Source: Parvularcula dongshanensis
GTDB taxonomy: Bacteria > Pseudomonadota > Alphaproteobacteria > Caulobacterales > Parvularculaceae
Length of the DNA: 64,000 nucleotides
Assembly: GCF_014199615.1 (NCBI RefSeq)
Contig: NZ_JACHOB010000002.1
Location: 62,001 to 126,000, forward strand
Reading direction: 5' to 3'
The translations under genes were made by a program, and so were the position numbers. This document shows, in pieces, positions 15,269 to 24,143 of this stretch (within the stretch, counting starts at the first letter, position 1; every line of letters starts with the position of its first letter). The notes below the pieces were generated by a model. That model saw only the letters and a program-made list of their open reading frames with translations, searched no databases and had not been told where the DNA came from.

Positions 15269-16938
15269 GCCTTCTCGCGCCACCGGTTGACGATGGGGTA
15301 GCGGCGGTCGCGGCCGAAGTTCCGGCTCGTGACCTTCGGCCCCGGCGGAGCCTGCCGGCGCTTGTACTCCGACAGGTAGAGAAGATGCTGGATGCGTTCG
15401 GCGACGGCCCGGTCGTGACCGCGCCGGACGATCGCGTCGACCGAGATCTCTTCCTCCACGAGGCCGTGCAGGATGTCGTCCAGGACGGGGTAAGGCGGCA
15501 GGCTGTCCTCGTCCTTCTGATCGTGGCGAAGCTCGGCCGAGGGCGGCTTGGTGATGATCCGCTCAGGGATCACCCGGCCCTCAGGGCCTAGGCACCCCGC
15601 CGGTCGCTCCTCGTTCCGGTAACGCGCGAGCTCGAAGACGCGTTGTTTGTACACGTCCTTGATCGGGTTGTAGGCGCCGTTCATGTCGCCGTAGAGCGTG
15701 GCGTAGCCGACCGCCATCTCGGACTTGTTCCCGGTGGTGAGCAGCAGGACGCCGAGCTTGTTCGATAGCGCCATCAGCGTCGTGCCCCGGATGCGCGACT
15801 GAAGGTTCTCCTCCGTCACGTCAGGCTCGCGCCCCAAGAAGCTGTCGGCGAGCATGCCCGTCATCGCCTCGACCGCGGGCTCGATCGGGATCGTGTCGTA
15901 AGGGCAGCCAATGGCTTCGGCGCAGGCGCGCGCGTCCTTCAGGCTGGCCTCGGACGTGTACCGGCTCGGCAGCATGACGCAGCGAACGTTCTCAGGGCCT
16001 AGCGCGTCCGCCGCGATCGCGGCGACGAGCGCGCTGTCGATCCCTCCTGAAAGGCCGAGGACCACGCTCTCGAAGCCCGACTTGCGGACGTAGTCGCGCG
16101 TCCCGGTGACGACCGCGCGCCAGACGAGCGGGTCGTCCTCTTCCCACTCAAGGCTGAGGTCCTCCTCGCAGTGCCAGCCCGTTTCCGTCCGCTCCCAGAG
16201 GGTCGTTGCGACCGATCGCTCGAAGAGCGGCGCTCTGTACGCGATGCCGCCTGGGTTCAGCGCGAAGCTCGCGCCGTCGAAGACCAACTCGTCCTGCCCC
16301 CCCACCTGGTTCACGAAGATGACCGGCAGCCCGGTCTCGCGGCAGCGGGCTTCGGCCTGGAAGACCCGCTCGGCGTGCGCGGTCTGACGGAAGGGCGAGC
16401 CGTGCGGCGCGACCAGGATCTCTGCGCCCGCCTCCACGAGGCGCTCCGCAGGCCCCGGCTTCCACATGTCCTCGCAGATCATGAGGCCGAGCTTCACGCC
16501 CCTGAACTCGACCGGCTCGGGCAGTGGGCCGGGGCGGAAGGTGCGCGGCTCGTCGAAGACGCCGTAATTGGGCAGGCACGACTTGTAGCGGACCGCCGCG
16601 ACGGCGCCGTCCACGAGGAGAACGCTGGCGTTGAAGGGCCTGGGGTCGCCGCCCCCGCCCGGCCAGGGCGTGCCGATCAGAAGCGCGGGGCCGTCCTTCG
16701 TCAGCGCCGCGAGCGACAGCGCGGCCTGACGGCATGCCTCCGCATAGGCCGGCCGCATCACGAGGTCTTCGGGCGGGTAGCCGGTGACGATGAGCTCCGG
16801 GCACACGACGAGGTCCGCCCCCTGCCCCGCGGCTTCGGCATGGGCCTGGGCGATCCGGTCCGCATTGCCCGCGACGTCGCCGACGGTCGGGTTGAGCTGG
16901 GCGAGCGCGATGGCGAGGCGGTCGGTCATGGCATCCAT
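15265..16938 (-). CDS. nadE: Glutamine-dependent NAD+ synthetase
   Basis: It makes NAD+ from nicotinic acid adenine dinucleotide with ATP, taking ammonia from glutamine. Residues 5-260 form the nitrilase-type amidase with catalytic Glu48 (CPELIVTGY), Lys119 (YKSCLPNYG) and Cys155 (MICEDMW). Residues 275-550 form the synthetase with the ATP-binding SGGIDS at 297-302 and a TTGNKSEMAVGY segment. The 557-residue two-domain form is common in alphaproteobacteria. ATG 16938 is used; ATG 16929 (MTDRL) is equally possible. Confidence 0.95.
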   Translation of the reverse strand: MDAMTDRLAIALAQLNPTVGDVAGNADRIAQAHAEAAGQGADLVVCPELIVTGYPPEDLVMRPAYAEACRQAALSLAALTKDGPALLIGTPWPGGGGDPRPFNASVLLVDGAVAAVRYKSCLPNYGVFDEPRTFRPGPLPEPVEFRGVKLGLMICEDMWKPGPAERLVEAGAEILVAPHGSPFRQTAHAERVFQAEARCRETGLPVIFVNQVGGQDELVFDGASFALNPGGIAYRAPLFERSVATTLWERTETGWHCEEDLSLEWEEDDPLVWRAVVTGTRDYVRKSGFESVVLGLSGGIDSALVAAIAADALGPENVRCVMLPSRYTSEASLKDARACAEAIGCPYDTIPIEPAVEAMTGMLADSFLGREPDVTEENLQSRIRGTTLMALSNKLGVLLLTTGNKSEMAVGYATLYGDMNGAYNPIKDVYKQRVFELARYRNEERPAGCLGPEGRVIPERIITKPPSAELRHDQKDEDSLPPYPVLDDILHGLVEEEISVDAIVRRGHDRAVAERIQHLLYLSEYKRRQAPPGPKVTSRNFGRDRRYPIVNRWREKA

Positions 16939-16965
16939 CTATGCTCTAGTTGAGCAAAAGGCGAG

Positions 16966-18129
16966 CTAGGCCACCGCCGCTGCGAAGGCCTCGACGACGA
17001 AGCGCGCCTGCTCGTCGGTGAGGTAGGGGTGCATCGGCAGGCTGAGAACGCGCGACGAGGCCGCTTCGCAGTTCGGCAGCGGACCGTAGGGCGGGTAAGG
17101 CGCGAACGCCTTCATCCGGTGAAGGGGCGTCTTGTAGTAAACCGCCGTCGGCACGCCCGCCTCGCCGAGCTTCTCCCGAACGTGGTCGCGATCGTCCAGG
17201 CTGACCGTGTAGTAGCCGTATCCCGAGCGGGTACCCGAAGGGATGGCTTGCGGGGCGGCGAGGCCCTTCAGCCCCTCGTCGTAGATCGCCGCGACGCGCC
17301 TTCGGGCTTCCAGCTCGTCCCAGAAGATCGCGGCCTTCTCGAGGAGGACCGCCGCCTGGAAGCTCGCCATGCGGCCGTTGAGGCCGACGCGGACGCTCTC
17401 GGCGCGGGCCGCGTCCGTGCCGTGCCAGCGGATCGACTGGCAGACCTCGTTCGTCTCGTCGTCATCGGTGAAGATCGCGCCGCCGTCGCCGTACCCGCCG
17501 AGGGCCTTTCCGGGGAAGAAGGACGTCGCGGTGATCGGCGCGAGGCTGCCGACCCAGGCCCAGTCCTCGTTTCTGGCTTGCTGCCCGCCGAAGCTCTGCG
17601 CAGCGTCGCCGAGGAGAGCCAAGCCCTCCTCTTCGCAGATAGAGCGCAAGGCCGCGTAAGGCGCCGGCACGCCGAAGAGGTCGACGGCGCAGACGGCGCG
17701 CGGCGTCAGGCCGTGTGCCTTGGCCTCGATGATGCGGGCCTTCAGGTCCTCCGGGTCGATGTTGAACCCGTCCGGGTCGACGTCGCAGAAGACCGGCACG
17801 CCCCCCGCGATGATCACCGCATTGGCCGTCGCGTTGTAGGTGAAGGCGGGCAGGAAGACCGCGTCGCCGCGGTTGAGGCCCATCGCCATCATCGGGATGA
17901 TGAGCGCGTCCGTGCCCGACGAGCACGCGACGCAGTGCTTCGCGCCGACCTTCTCCGCGAGCAGCGTCTCGAGTTCCTCGATCTCGGGCCCCGCGATGTA
18001 GCGCCCGTGGTCGAGCACCGCCATCAGGCGCGCTTCGACCCTCTCCCGGATCTGCGCCTGCTGCGCCTTGAGGTCGATGAATGCGATGGGGCCGACCTCA
18101 GGCCGGTCCTTCGTTGCGGGCATGGTCAT
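16966..18129 (-). CDS. DegT/DnrJ/EryC1 sugar aminotransferase (WbpE/GnnB-like)
   Basis: A PLP-dependent aminotransferase for nucleotide sugars, 387 residues. It opens IAFIDLKAQQAQI, has ACSSGTDALIIPMMA for phosphate binding, DAAQSFGG, and the PLP lysine in FFPGKALGGYGDGGA. It resembles WbpE and GnnB, which aminate C3 of UDP-3-keto-GlcNAc. Its ATG overlaps the stop of the upstream Gfo/Idh dehydrogenase (ATGA), which would supply the 3-keto substrate. The pair therefore probably makes UDP-GlcNAc3N for diamino-sugar lipid A or a surface-glycan amino sugar. The start is set by this overlap; a longer frame to 18510 is spurious. Confidence 0.88.
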   Translation of the reverse strand: MTMPATKDRPEVGPIAFIDLKAQQAQIRERVEARLMAVLDHGRYIAGPEIEELETLLAEKVGAKHCVACSSGTDALIIPMMAMGLNRGDAVFLPAFTYNATANAVIIAGGVPVFCDVDPDGFNIDPEDLKARIIEAKAHGLTPRAVCAVDLFGVPAPYAALRSICEEEGLALLGDAAQSFGGQQARNEDWAWVGSLAPITATSFFPGKALGGYGDGGAIFTDDDETNEVCQSIRWHGTDAARAESVRVGLNGRMASFQAAVLLEKAAIFWDELEARRRVAAIYDEGLKGLAAPQAIPSGTRSGYGYYTVSLDDRDHVREKLGEAGVPTAVYYKTPLHRMKAFAPYPPYGPLPNCEAASSRVLSLPMHPYLTDEQARFVVEAFAAAVA

Positions 18130-19061
18130 GCGAGTTGCTCCTTGGCCGCTTCCTCGACGAGGAGCGCCAGCTTGAGGGCGGCTCGGCCGTCGGCGCCCGT
18201 GACGGGCGGCGGCGTCCCCTCGCGGATCGCGCGAAGGAAGCCTTTCGTGCCGTAGGCGAGCGGGTCGCGGAGGGCGAGCGGGGCGTTCGTATCGTCCAGC
18301 GCCGCCGCCAGCGGTTCGGGCGTGCTGTTGTCCGTCCGGCGGGTCAGGAAGTCGAGATGCACCTCGCCCGCCGGGTAGGAAAGGAGAAGGTCCCGCGTCG
18401 GATCGCTCGCCAACCGGGAGGCGGACAGCGCCGCTTCGACCCCGCCCGCCATCTTCAGGCGAACCAGAACCTCGTCCGCCTCGGTCCCGTGCTCGCGGCG
18501 CGCTTCGCAAGACAGGACCTCCGCCTCGTCCGTGCCCGTGAGCTTGGCGAGGAGGTCGAGGTCGTGGATCATCAGGTCGAGGACGACGGAGACGTCCATC
18601 GCCCGGCCCGAGAAGCGGTTGAGCCGGCGGGAACGCACGACGAGCGGCGGGTCCCGGCGAAGAAGGCCCAGGGCGTCCGCCACGTAGCGCTCCTGATGGC
18701 CGACCTGCAGGACGAGCCCCGCCTCCTCCGCCATCGCGACGACGAGGTCGGCGCCGTCCAGCGACATCGCGATCGGCTTCTCGACCAGAACGTGCTTGCC
18801 GCGCTCGAGGGCCCGCCCGGCGAGCTCCGCGTGGACGGTGGCGGGCGCCGCGATCGTCAGCGCGTCGACTTCGGACAGGAAGGCGCCGTACTCGGAGAAC
18901 GCCGCAACGCCGTGCTTCTCGGCCAGGGCCTTCGCCCGGTCCTCGTCCCGATCGTAGACCGCGCTCAGCGTCGCGCCCTCGGCCTCCGCGTACTTGTTCG
19001 CATGATAGCCGCCGAAGACCCCCGCTCCCGCGACGCCCGTCCTGATCGTACCGTCACTCAT
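18126..19061 (-). CDS. Gfo/Idh/MocA-family nucleotide-sugar dehydrogenase (GnnA/WlbA-like)
   Basis: A Rossmann NAD(P)-binding start (IRTGVAGAGVFGGYHANKYAE), EKPIAM for the conserved Lys, and HDLDLLAKL in the catalytic domain mark this 311-residue oxidoreductase. The family oxidises the C3 hydroxyl of UDP-GlcNAc or its uronate. It overlaps the aminotransferase start by 4 bases, so the two act in sequence. The AGVFGGYHA start is like that of small alphaproteobacterial enzymes assigned to lipid A 2,3-diaminoglucose synthesis, but no lpx gene is here to confirm that. Moderate certainty for substrate, high for family. Confidence 0.87.
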   Translation of the reverse strand: MSDGTIRTGVAGAGVFGGYHANKYAEAEGATLSAVYDRDEDRAKALAEKHGVAAFSEYGAFLSEVDALTIAAPATVHAELAGRALERGKHVLVEKPIAMSLDGADLVVAMAEEAGLVLQVGHQERYVADALGLLRRDPPLVVRSRRLNRFSGRAMDVSVVLDLMIHDLDLLAKLTGTDEAEVLSCEARREHGTEADEVLVRLKMAGGVEAALSASRLASDPTRDLLLSYPAGEVHLDFLTRRTDNSTPEPLAAALDDTNAPLALRDPLAYGTKGFLRAIREGTPPPVTGADGRAALKLALLVEEAAKEQLA

Positions 19062-19106
19062 AGGGGCTTCTTAGGCCGCAGCGCGGCGAAGGCACGTCAC
19101 GCGCTG

Positions 19107-19295
19107 TTACGGAGTGCCGCCGCAGACGGTCTTGGCGGCGCGCGCGCAGGTCAGCCCGAGCGGCGCGGCGATCCGCTCTTCGGCGAGTTCGGCCACGGCC
19201 TCGCCGGTTTGCGGCGGCAATGCCCGCAGGCAAGACCCCGCCGCCGCGCGCCCCGGCCCTATCGCCAGGGACAGCGCAGCGAAGAGGCGTATCAG
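19107..19295 (-). CDS. Possible small secreted protein after DAHP synthase
   Basis: From a CTG that overlaps the DAHP synthase TGA (CTGA at 19292-19295), 62 codons stay open. The product starts [13 protein letters not shown], like a signal peptide, and continues with SCLRALPP and three further cysteine-containing or acidic stretches, ending CGGTP. GGGAAG lies just upstream of the CTG. I recognise no family. A CTG start is unusual, so the gene is a proposal only. It may instead be untranslated 3' sequence. Confidence 0.3.
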   Translation of the reverse strand: MIRLFAALSLAIGPGRAAAGSCLRALPPQTGEAVAELAEERIAAPLGLTCARAAKTVCGGTP

Positions 19296-20650
19296 GCCGC
19301 TTCCCGCCGCCGCTCCTCGCGGAGCTTCTCGGCCAGGGTGAAGGCCAGCTCCAGCGCCTGGCTCGCGTTGAGGCGCGGGTCGCAATGCGTGTGGTAGCGG
19401 TCCGAGAGATCTTCTTCGGAGATCGCCACCGCGCCGCCGGTGCACTCGGTCACCTCCTGGCCGGTCATCTCGAAGTGGACCCCGCCCGGATAGGCGCCCC
19501 CGGCCCGGCAGACCTCGAAGAACTGCGTCACCTCGGACAAGATGCGGTCGAAGGGCCGCGTCTTGTAGCCGTTCGCCGCCTTGATCGTGTTCCCGTGCAT
19601 GGGGTCGCAGGACCAGACGACGTTGCGGCCCTCGCGGCGCACCCGCTCGACGAGGCGCGGCAGGCCGCCCGCCACCTTGTCCGAACCGAAGCGGCTGATC
19701 AGCACGATCCGCCCCGCCTCGTTCTTGGGGTTCAGGATGTCGAGGAGCTCCATCAGGTCGTCGGGCTCTAAGCTCGGCCCGCACTTGATCCCGATCGGGT
19801 TCTCGATGCCCGAGCAGAACTCAACATGGGCACCGTCCGGCTGCCGCGTGCGGTCGCCGATCCAGACGAGGTGGGCCGAGGTGTCGTACCAGCGGCCCGT
19901 CGTCGAATCCGTCCGCGTCATCGCCTGCTCGTAGCCGAGCAGCAACGCCTCGTGGCTCGTGTAGAACTCGACCTCGGAGAAGGCGCGCGGGTTGCTCGCG
20001 GTGATGCCGCAGGCGTCCATGAAGCCCATGGCTTCCGAGATCTTGTCGGCGAGGGCCATGTAGCGCTGTCCTTGCGCGCCCGCCGCGAACTCGAGGTTCC
20101 AGCGATGGACGTTGCGAAGGTCCGCATAGCCGCCCTTCGCGAAGGCGCGCAGCAGGTTCAGCGTCGCCGCCGACTGACCATAGGCCTTGAGGAGGCGCTG
20201 CGGGTCGGGGACGCGCGCTTCGGGCGTGAACTCCATGCCGTTGATGTTGTCGCCCCGGTAGGAGGGCAGCGTCACGCCGTCGATCGTCTCGACCGGCGAG
20301 GAGCGCGGCTTGCCGAACTGACCCGCGATGCGGCCGACCTTCACCACCGGCATGGAGGCGCCGTAGGTCAGCGCCACCGCCATCTGCAGCATCACCCGGA
20401 ACGTGTCGCGGATGTTGTCGGGGCGGAACTCCTTGAAGCTCTCGGCGCAGTCCCCGCCCTGAAGCAGGAACGCTTCGCCGCGCGACACCGAGGCCAGCCG
20501 CTCTCGCAGGGTCCGCGCCTCGCCCGCGAAGACGAGCGGCGGATAGGTCCCAAGCTCCGCCTCGACCGCCTCGAGCGCATCCCGGTCGGGATAGTCCTCG
20601 GGGATGTGCTTGTACGGTTTGCCGCGCCAGCTGTCGGGGGCCCAGGCCAT
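19292..20650 (-). CDS. Class II DAHP synthase (3-deoxy-7-phosphoheptulonate synthase)
   Basis: The plant-type (class II) DAHP synthase joins PEP and erythrose 4-phosphate, the first step of the shikimate pathway. Diagnostic stretches include [63 protein letters not shown] cut at the metal-binding Cys/His, and [18 protein letters not shown] near the end. The 452 residues are full length. It is followed by a possible small secreted protein and preceded by a plain 80-bp gap to the DUF1217 gene. Confidence 0.95.
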   Translation of the reverse strand: MAWAPDSWRGKPYKHIPEDYPDRDALEAVEAELGTYPPLVFAGEARTLRERLASVSRGEAFLLQGGDCAESFKEFRPDNIRDTFRVMLQMAVALTYGASMPVVKVGRIAGQFGKPRSSPVETIDGVTLPSYRGDNINGMEFTPEARVPDPQRLLKAYGQSAATLNLLRAFAKGGYADLRNVHRWNLEFAAGAQGQRYMALADKISEAMGFMDACGITASNPRAFSEVEFYTSHEALLLGYEQAMTRTDSTTGRWYDTSAHLVWIGDRTRQPDGAHVEFCSGIENPIGIKCGPSLEPDDLMELLDILNPKNEAGRIVLISRFGSDKVAGGLPRLVERVRREGRNVVWSCDPMHGNTIKAANGYKTRPFDRILSEVTQFFEVCRAGGAYPGGVHFEMTGQEVTECTGGAVAISEEDLSDRYHTHCDPRLNASQALELAFTLAEKLREERRREAA

Positions 20651-20730
20651 GTCGCCCTCTCCTACTCGAAAGACAGCAAGCTAAGGGGGCGGCCGGAAAG
20701 GCGCAACGGCGCAGATGGCGCGGCGTTTCC

Positions 20731-22218
20731 TCAGAGCTTCGCCACCAGGCCGTAGAGGCCGGTAGCGTCACCGCCGGAGAACAGGCTGAGGATCGGACTG
20801 GAAGCACCGGCCGAACCGCCGGTGTCGGACAATACGAGGTACGTCTTGATGAAGTCGGCCCGCTTGGCTTCGTCCTGGAAGTCCGCGATGTCGAAGCGGT
20901 CCTGGAACTCGGCGGCGAGGCGGTCGACGCCGAGCGTGCCCATGGCGGCCGGCATGCCGAGCGCGGTCAGCGTCACGTTGCGTAGACGCGTGTCGCTGAG
21001 GACGTGGTACCAGCTCGTCAGCCCGCTCGCCTTGCGGTCGAAGTAGGCGGCGAGCTCCACGGCGGGATCGTCCTGTCCGGCCTCGATCTCGCGCTGCGCC
21101 CGCTCGTACCGGCTGACGATCTCGCCGACGATGCCCGGATCCTCGAGGTTCCTCGTGCCGAACTCCGCGAAGGCGATGGTGCGGGCCATCGCGCCGTAGC
21201 GCGGATCGGACATGCGGTTGGCGAAGGTGTCCCGCTCGCTGACGCCCTCTTCGAGCACCTTCCGCACGAGCGCCGTCTTGCCGGTGTCGCCCGCGAGGTC
21301 GAAGGCGGTCATGACGTAGTCGTAGAGCTTCTTGTCCGCGAAGAGGTCGTCGAGGCTCCTGACCTTTCCGATGGCCTCGCGGAAGTAAGCCGTTTCCTCC
21401 CGCTCGCCCTCGGCCGCGGGCTGAGCGTTCAGCCCCGTGGCGCGGTCGTAGCGCCGGGCCACGGTCTCGCCGAACTGAGCCGACTGCACGTACTTCGTGC
21501 CGACCTCGCCGAAGCCGAAGCTGCGGGCGAAGGCCTGGAGCTTCTCGTCGCCGAGCCGGTTGGCCAAGTCGTCCGCCTCGCCGACGCCGTCCGCCAGCAC
21601 CTCTCGGATCAAGAAGCGCTCGTTCATGCGATCTTCGAGGCCGAACGCCTTCATCGCGTAGGCATAGAGGCGGTTGTCGGCGAGGAGGTCGTCGGGAGTC
21701 TCGATCGTGCCGATCTTCGTCTTGAAGTACTGCCGCTCGACCTCCGCCGGCGTCGAAGGAACGCTCGCGACCGGCGCCTCGGCGGATTGGGCGATGTATC
21801 GCTTCGCGATCCCCTCGGTGAAGACCGGGTCGCGAAGGCGCGCCGTGCCGAACTCGGCGAAGCCGAAGCTGCGCACGAGCTCTTCTAGCCGGTAGTCCGG
21901 CACTCTGTTGGCGTAGGCGCCCGCGTCCTTGGCGCCTTGATCGAGCGCGATGCCGAGGAGCGCCGCGCTGGGGGCGTCTTCCTTGTAGCCGAAGGCCTTG
22001 GTCGCGAAGGCGACGAGGCGGGCGTCGGCGGCGAACTCGGCCACCGAGCGGACCTTGCCGACGGAGGCGCTCCAGTAGTCGATCTCCGCTTGGACGGCAG
22101 GGTCGGCCGCGGCCTCGGGTGCCGCCGTCGTCTGAAGCGAGCGCTGGAAGACGTTGTAGGCGGTGAGGGTGGGCAGCACGGCAGCGTCCGCTCGGGGTTC
22201 GGACGGACGCTGCCACAA
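20731..22218 (-). CDS. DUF1217 protein built of four repeats
   Basis: The protein consists of about four copies of a 100-residue unit at roughly 42-143, 159-258, 273-373 and 386-462. Each has a pattern like YFxxxIGKVRSLDDLFADxxLYxYxMxAF and then a FAEFGT segment. This is the DUF1217 family, often located in flagellar clusters of rhizobia, though no flagellar gene is in this window. The start is uncertain: TTG 22218 or GTG 22179, the latter directly after a hairpin. Neither has a clear ribosome site. A CtrA-like site lies just upstream. Confidence 0.75.
   Translation of the reverse strand: MWQRPSEPRADAAVLPTLTAYNVFQRSLQTTAAPEAAADPAVQAEIDYWSASVGKVRSVAEFAADARLVAFATKAFGYKEDAPSAALLGIALDQGAKDAGAYANRVPDYRLEELVRSFGFAEFGTARLRDPVFTEGIAKRYIAQSAEAPVASVPSTPAEVERQYFKTKIGTIETPDDLLADNRLYAYAMKAFGLEDRMNERFLIREVLADGVGEADDLANRLGDEKLQAFARSFGFGEVGTKYVQSAQFGETVARRYDRATGLNAQPAAEGEREETAYFREAIGKVRSLDDLFADKKLYDYVMTAFDLAGDTGKTALVRKVLEEGVSERDTFANRMSDPRYGAMARTIAFAEFGTRNLEDPGIVGEIVSRYERAQREIEAGQDDPAVELAAYFDRKASGLTSWYHVLSDTRLRNVTLTALGMPAAMGTLGVDRLAAEFQDRFDIADFQDEAKRADFIKTYLVLSDTGGSAGASSPILSLFSGGDATGLYGLVAKL
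22180..22214. repeat. Perfect 11-bp inverted repeat at the DUF1217 gene start
   Basis: GGCAGCGTCCG at 22180-22190 and CGGACGCTGCC at 22204-22214 are exact inverted copies around 13 bases. It lies between the two possible starts of the DUF1217 gene, so it is either in its first codons or in its leader. A hairpin here could limit translation. Confidence 0.55.
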
Positions 22219-22224
22219 GCGCGG

Positions 22225-22239
22225 CTAAAGAGCGCTTAA
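22225..22239 (-). promoter_or_regulatory. CtrA-like box upstream of the DUF1217 gene
   Basis: On the minus strand the sequence is TTAA, 7 bases, TTAG (with G before the first TTAA), one mismatch from the CtrA consensus TTAA-N7-TTAA. It lies 7 bp upstream of the TTG start. Confidence 0.35.
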
Positions 22240-22267
22240 CGCTACGCCCTCTTCAGGGCCCCGCCGC

Positions 22268-22585
22268 TCACCCGCCGATCTGCGGCGCGTCGCGCGCCTC
22301 GACCCGCGCGGCGGTCCGGAACGCCCGCACGGCCAGCCGGCGGCGGTCGGCCTTCTCGGCATAGCTCCCCACCATGCTCCGCGCCTTGGCCGCGACCTGG
22401 GCGACCTTGCCGCCCGGCATCGGCGACGCCTCCTCCAGCATCTCGATCAGCGCCTGCCACTCGGCGTCCTCGGCGTCCGGACCGACCGCTTCCAGAAGCC
22501 GGTCGGCCTCCTTGATCCACAGGCTGTGCAGCCTTTTGGGAAGGTCGGTCGGCTCGGCGAAGCCGGTCGGCTGTGTGTTGATCAT
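22268..22585 (-). CDS. Small hypothetical cytoplasmic protein
   Basis: A 105-residue protein starting MINTQPTGFAEP with GAGGGGAC before its ATG. It has no signal peptide or membrane helix. The central part is helical and acidic (DAEDAEWQALIEMLEEA), the C-terminal third basic (KADRRRLAVRAFRTAARV). I recognise no family. Codon use and GC match the neighbours, so it is a resident gene. Confidence 0.6.
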   Translation of the reverse strand: MINTQPTGFAEPTDLPKRLHSLWIKEADRLLEAVGPDAEDAEWQALIEMLEEASPMPGGKVAQVAAKARSMVGSYAEKADRRRLAVRAFRTAARVEARDAPQIGG

Positions 22586-22705
22586 GCGTGTCCCCTCGCA
22601 ATGCCTGGGTTGAACCCTCGTCGGGCGATTCGTCCGGCCTCGCGACCAAACTAGCGGACCAACACCGCCAAGCGACGGAAATTCCGTGGTAATTTCGAGA
22701 CAAGG

Positions 22706-22720
22706 TTAACCGAAGCTTAG
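22706..22720 (+). promoter_or_regulatory. Weak CtrA-like half match between divergent genes
   Basis: TTAA, 7 bases, TTAG on the plus strand, one mismatch from the CtrA consensus. It lies 60 bp before cysK and 120 bp before the small hypothetical gene on the other strand. The match is low in information. Confidence 0.2.
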
Positions 22721-22780
22721 CGCGCCGCTGCCTGAACGGACGCGTTGCGGGGCGCCCCCCCGCGCGCGTAAGCGGGCGTC

Positions 22781-23767
22781 ATGCGAACCGCCTCCTCCGT
22801 CCTTGGCCTCATCGGCAAGACCCCGCTCGTCAAGCTCCGCCGCGCCTCCGAGGAGACCGGCTGCACGATCCTCGGCAAGTGCGAGTTTCTGAACCCCGGT
22901 CAGTCGGTGAAGGACCGCGCCGCGGTCGGCATCATCGAGGCGGCGGAGAAGGACGGTACGCTGCGGCCCGGCGGCACCATCGTCGAAGGGACCGCCGGGA
23001 ACACGGGCATCGGCCTCGCCATGGTCGGCCGGGCCAAGGGCTACAAGGTCAAGATCGTCATCCCGAGGACCCAGAGCCAGGAGAAGAAGGACGCGATCAA
23101 GCTTCTGGGGGCGGAGCTGATCGAGGTCGACGCGGTGCCCTACGCCGACCCCAACAACTACGTGCACTACTCCCGCAGGCTCGCCGAGGAGACCGAGAAC
23201 GCAGTCTGGGCGAACCAGTTCGACAACACGGCGAACAGGGACGCGCACTACAAGACCACCGGACCCGAGATCTGGGAGCAGACGGAGGGCAAGGTCGACG
23301 GCTTCACCTGCGCGGTCGGCTCGGGCGGCACGCTCGGCGGCGTCGCGCTCGCGCTCAAGGAGCGGTCCAAGGACGTGAAGATCGCGCTGACGGACCCCCA
23401 CGGCGCGAAGCTCTTCTCGTGGATCAAGTCCGGCACGCTGGAAGCGGAGGGCAACTCGATCATGGAGGGGATCGGCCAGGGCCGGGTGACCGAGAACCTC
23501 AAGGGCCTCGAGATCGACGAGGCGTACCGCATCGGCGACGCCGAGGCGCTCGAGATCCTGTTCGACCTGACGCTGAACGAGGGGCTGTGCCTCGGCGGTT
23601 CCGCCGGGATCAACGTCGCGGGCGCGATGAAACTCGCACGCGAAATGGGACCGGGACACACCATCGTCACCGTGCTCTGCGACTACGGCAACAGGTATCA
23701 GTCCAAGCTCTACAACCCCGCCTGGCTGCGCGAGAAGAACCTGCCCGTCCCCTCCTGGCTGGAGTGA
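22781..23767 (+). CDS. cysK: Cysteine synthase (O-acetylserine sulfhydrylase)
   Basis: A PLP enzyme making cysteine from O-acetylserine and sulfide. The PLP lysine is Lys44 in NPGQSVKDRAA, the substrate loop is EGTAGNTGIGLA, and the phosphate-binding loop is GSGGTLGG. The 328-residue length fits CysK/CysM. The next genes (csaA, a GNAT enzyme, a cystathionine lyase-type gene and a small lipoprotein) follow with gaps of a few bases or 4-base overlaps, so it heads a five-gene operon linked to sulfur amino acids. Confidence 0.93.
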   Translation: MRTASSVLGLIGKTPLVKLRRASEETGCTILGKCEFLNPGQSVKDRAAVGIIEAAEKDGTLRPGGTIVEGTAGNTGIGLAMVGRAKGYKVKIVIPRTQSQEKKDAIKLLGAELIEVDAVPYADPNNYVHYSRRLAEETENAVWANQFDNTANRDAHYKTTGPEIWEQTEGKVDGFTCAVGSGGTLGGVALALKERSKDVKIALTDPHGAKLFSWIKSGTLEAEGNSIMEGIGQGRVTENLKGLEIDEAYRIGDAEALEILFDLTLNEGLCLGGSAGINVAGAMKLAREMGPGHTIVTVLCDYGNRYQSKLYNPAWLREKNLPVPSWLE

Positions 23768-23771
23768 GCCC

Positions 23772-24143
23772 GTGCACCTCGTTCTAGACCCGGCGGCGGC
23801 ACCGGAGGCGGAAGCTTCGTTCGACGACTTCCTGCGCGTCGACGTCCGCATCGGGACGATCGTCGAGGCCGAACCCTTCCCCGAAGCGCGCAAGCCCGCC
23901 TACAAGCTGCGCGTCGACTTCGGCGAGGGGGTCGGGGTGAAGCGGTCCTCGGCGCAGCTGACCGGACGCTACGAGGCCGAAGCGCTCATCGGGCGGCAGG
24001 TCCTGGGCGTCGTCAACTTCCCGCCCCGCCAGGTCGGCCCCGTGCGCTCGGAGGTGCTGGTCCTCGGCCTCGCGGACGAGGACGGCGCGGTGGTCCTGGT
24101 CTCGCCGGACGCCGCCGTGCCGAACGGGACACGCCTCCTATGA
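23772..24143 (+). CDS. csaA: CsaA-type tRNA-binding protein
   Basis: A single EMAP/Trbp111-type OB-fold domain of 123 residues: FLRVDVRIGTIVEAEPFPEARKP-type opening, SSAQLTGRY in the middle, and GRQVLGVVNFPPRQVGPVRSEVL with the family's R-Q-x-x-P-x-x-S-E-V ending. CsaA is a dimeric tRNA-binding or chaperone-like protein in the cytoplasm. It starts with GTG 4 bases after cysK, and its stop overlaps the GNAT ATG. Confidence 0.9.
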   Translation: MHLVLDPAAAPEAEASFDDFLRVDVRIGTIVEAEPFPEARKPAYKLRVDFGEGVGVKRSSAQLTGRYEAEALIGRQVLGVVNFPPRQVGPVRSEVLVLGLADEDGAVVLVSPDAAVPNGTRLL

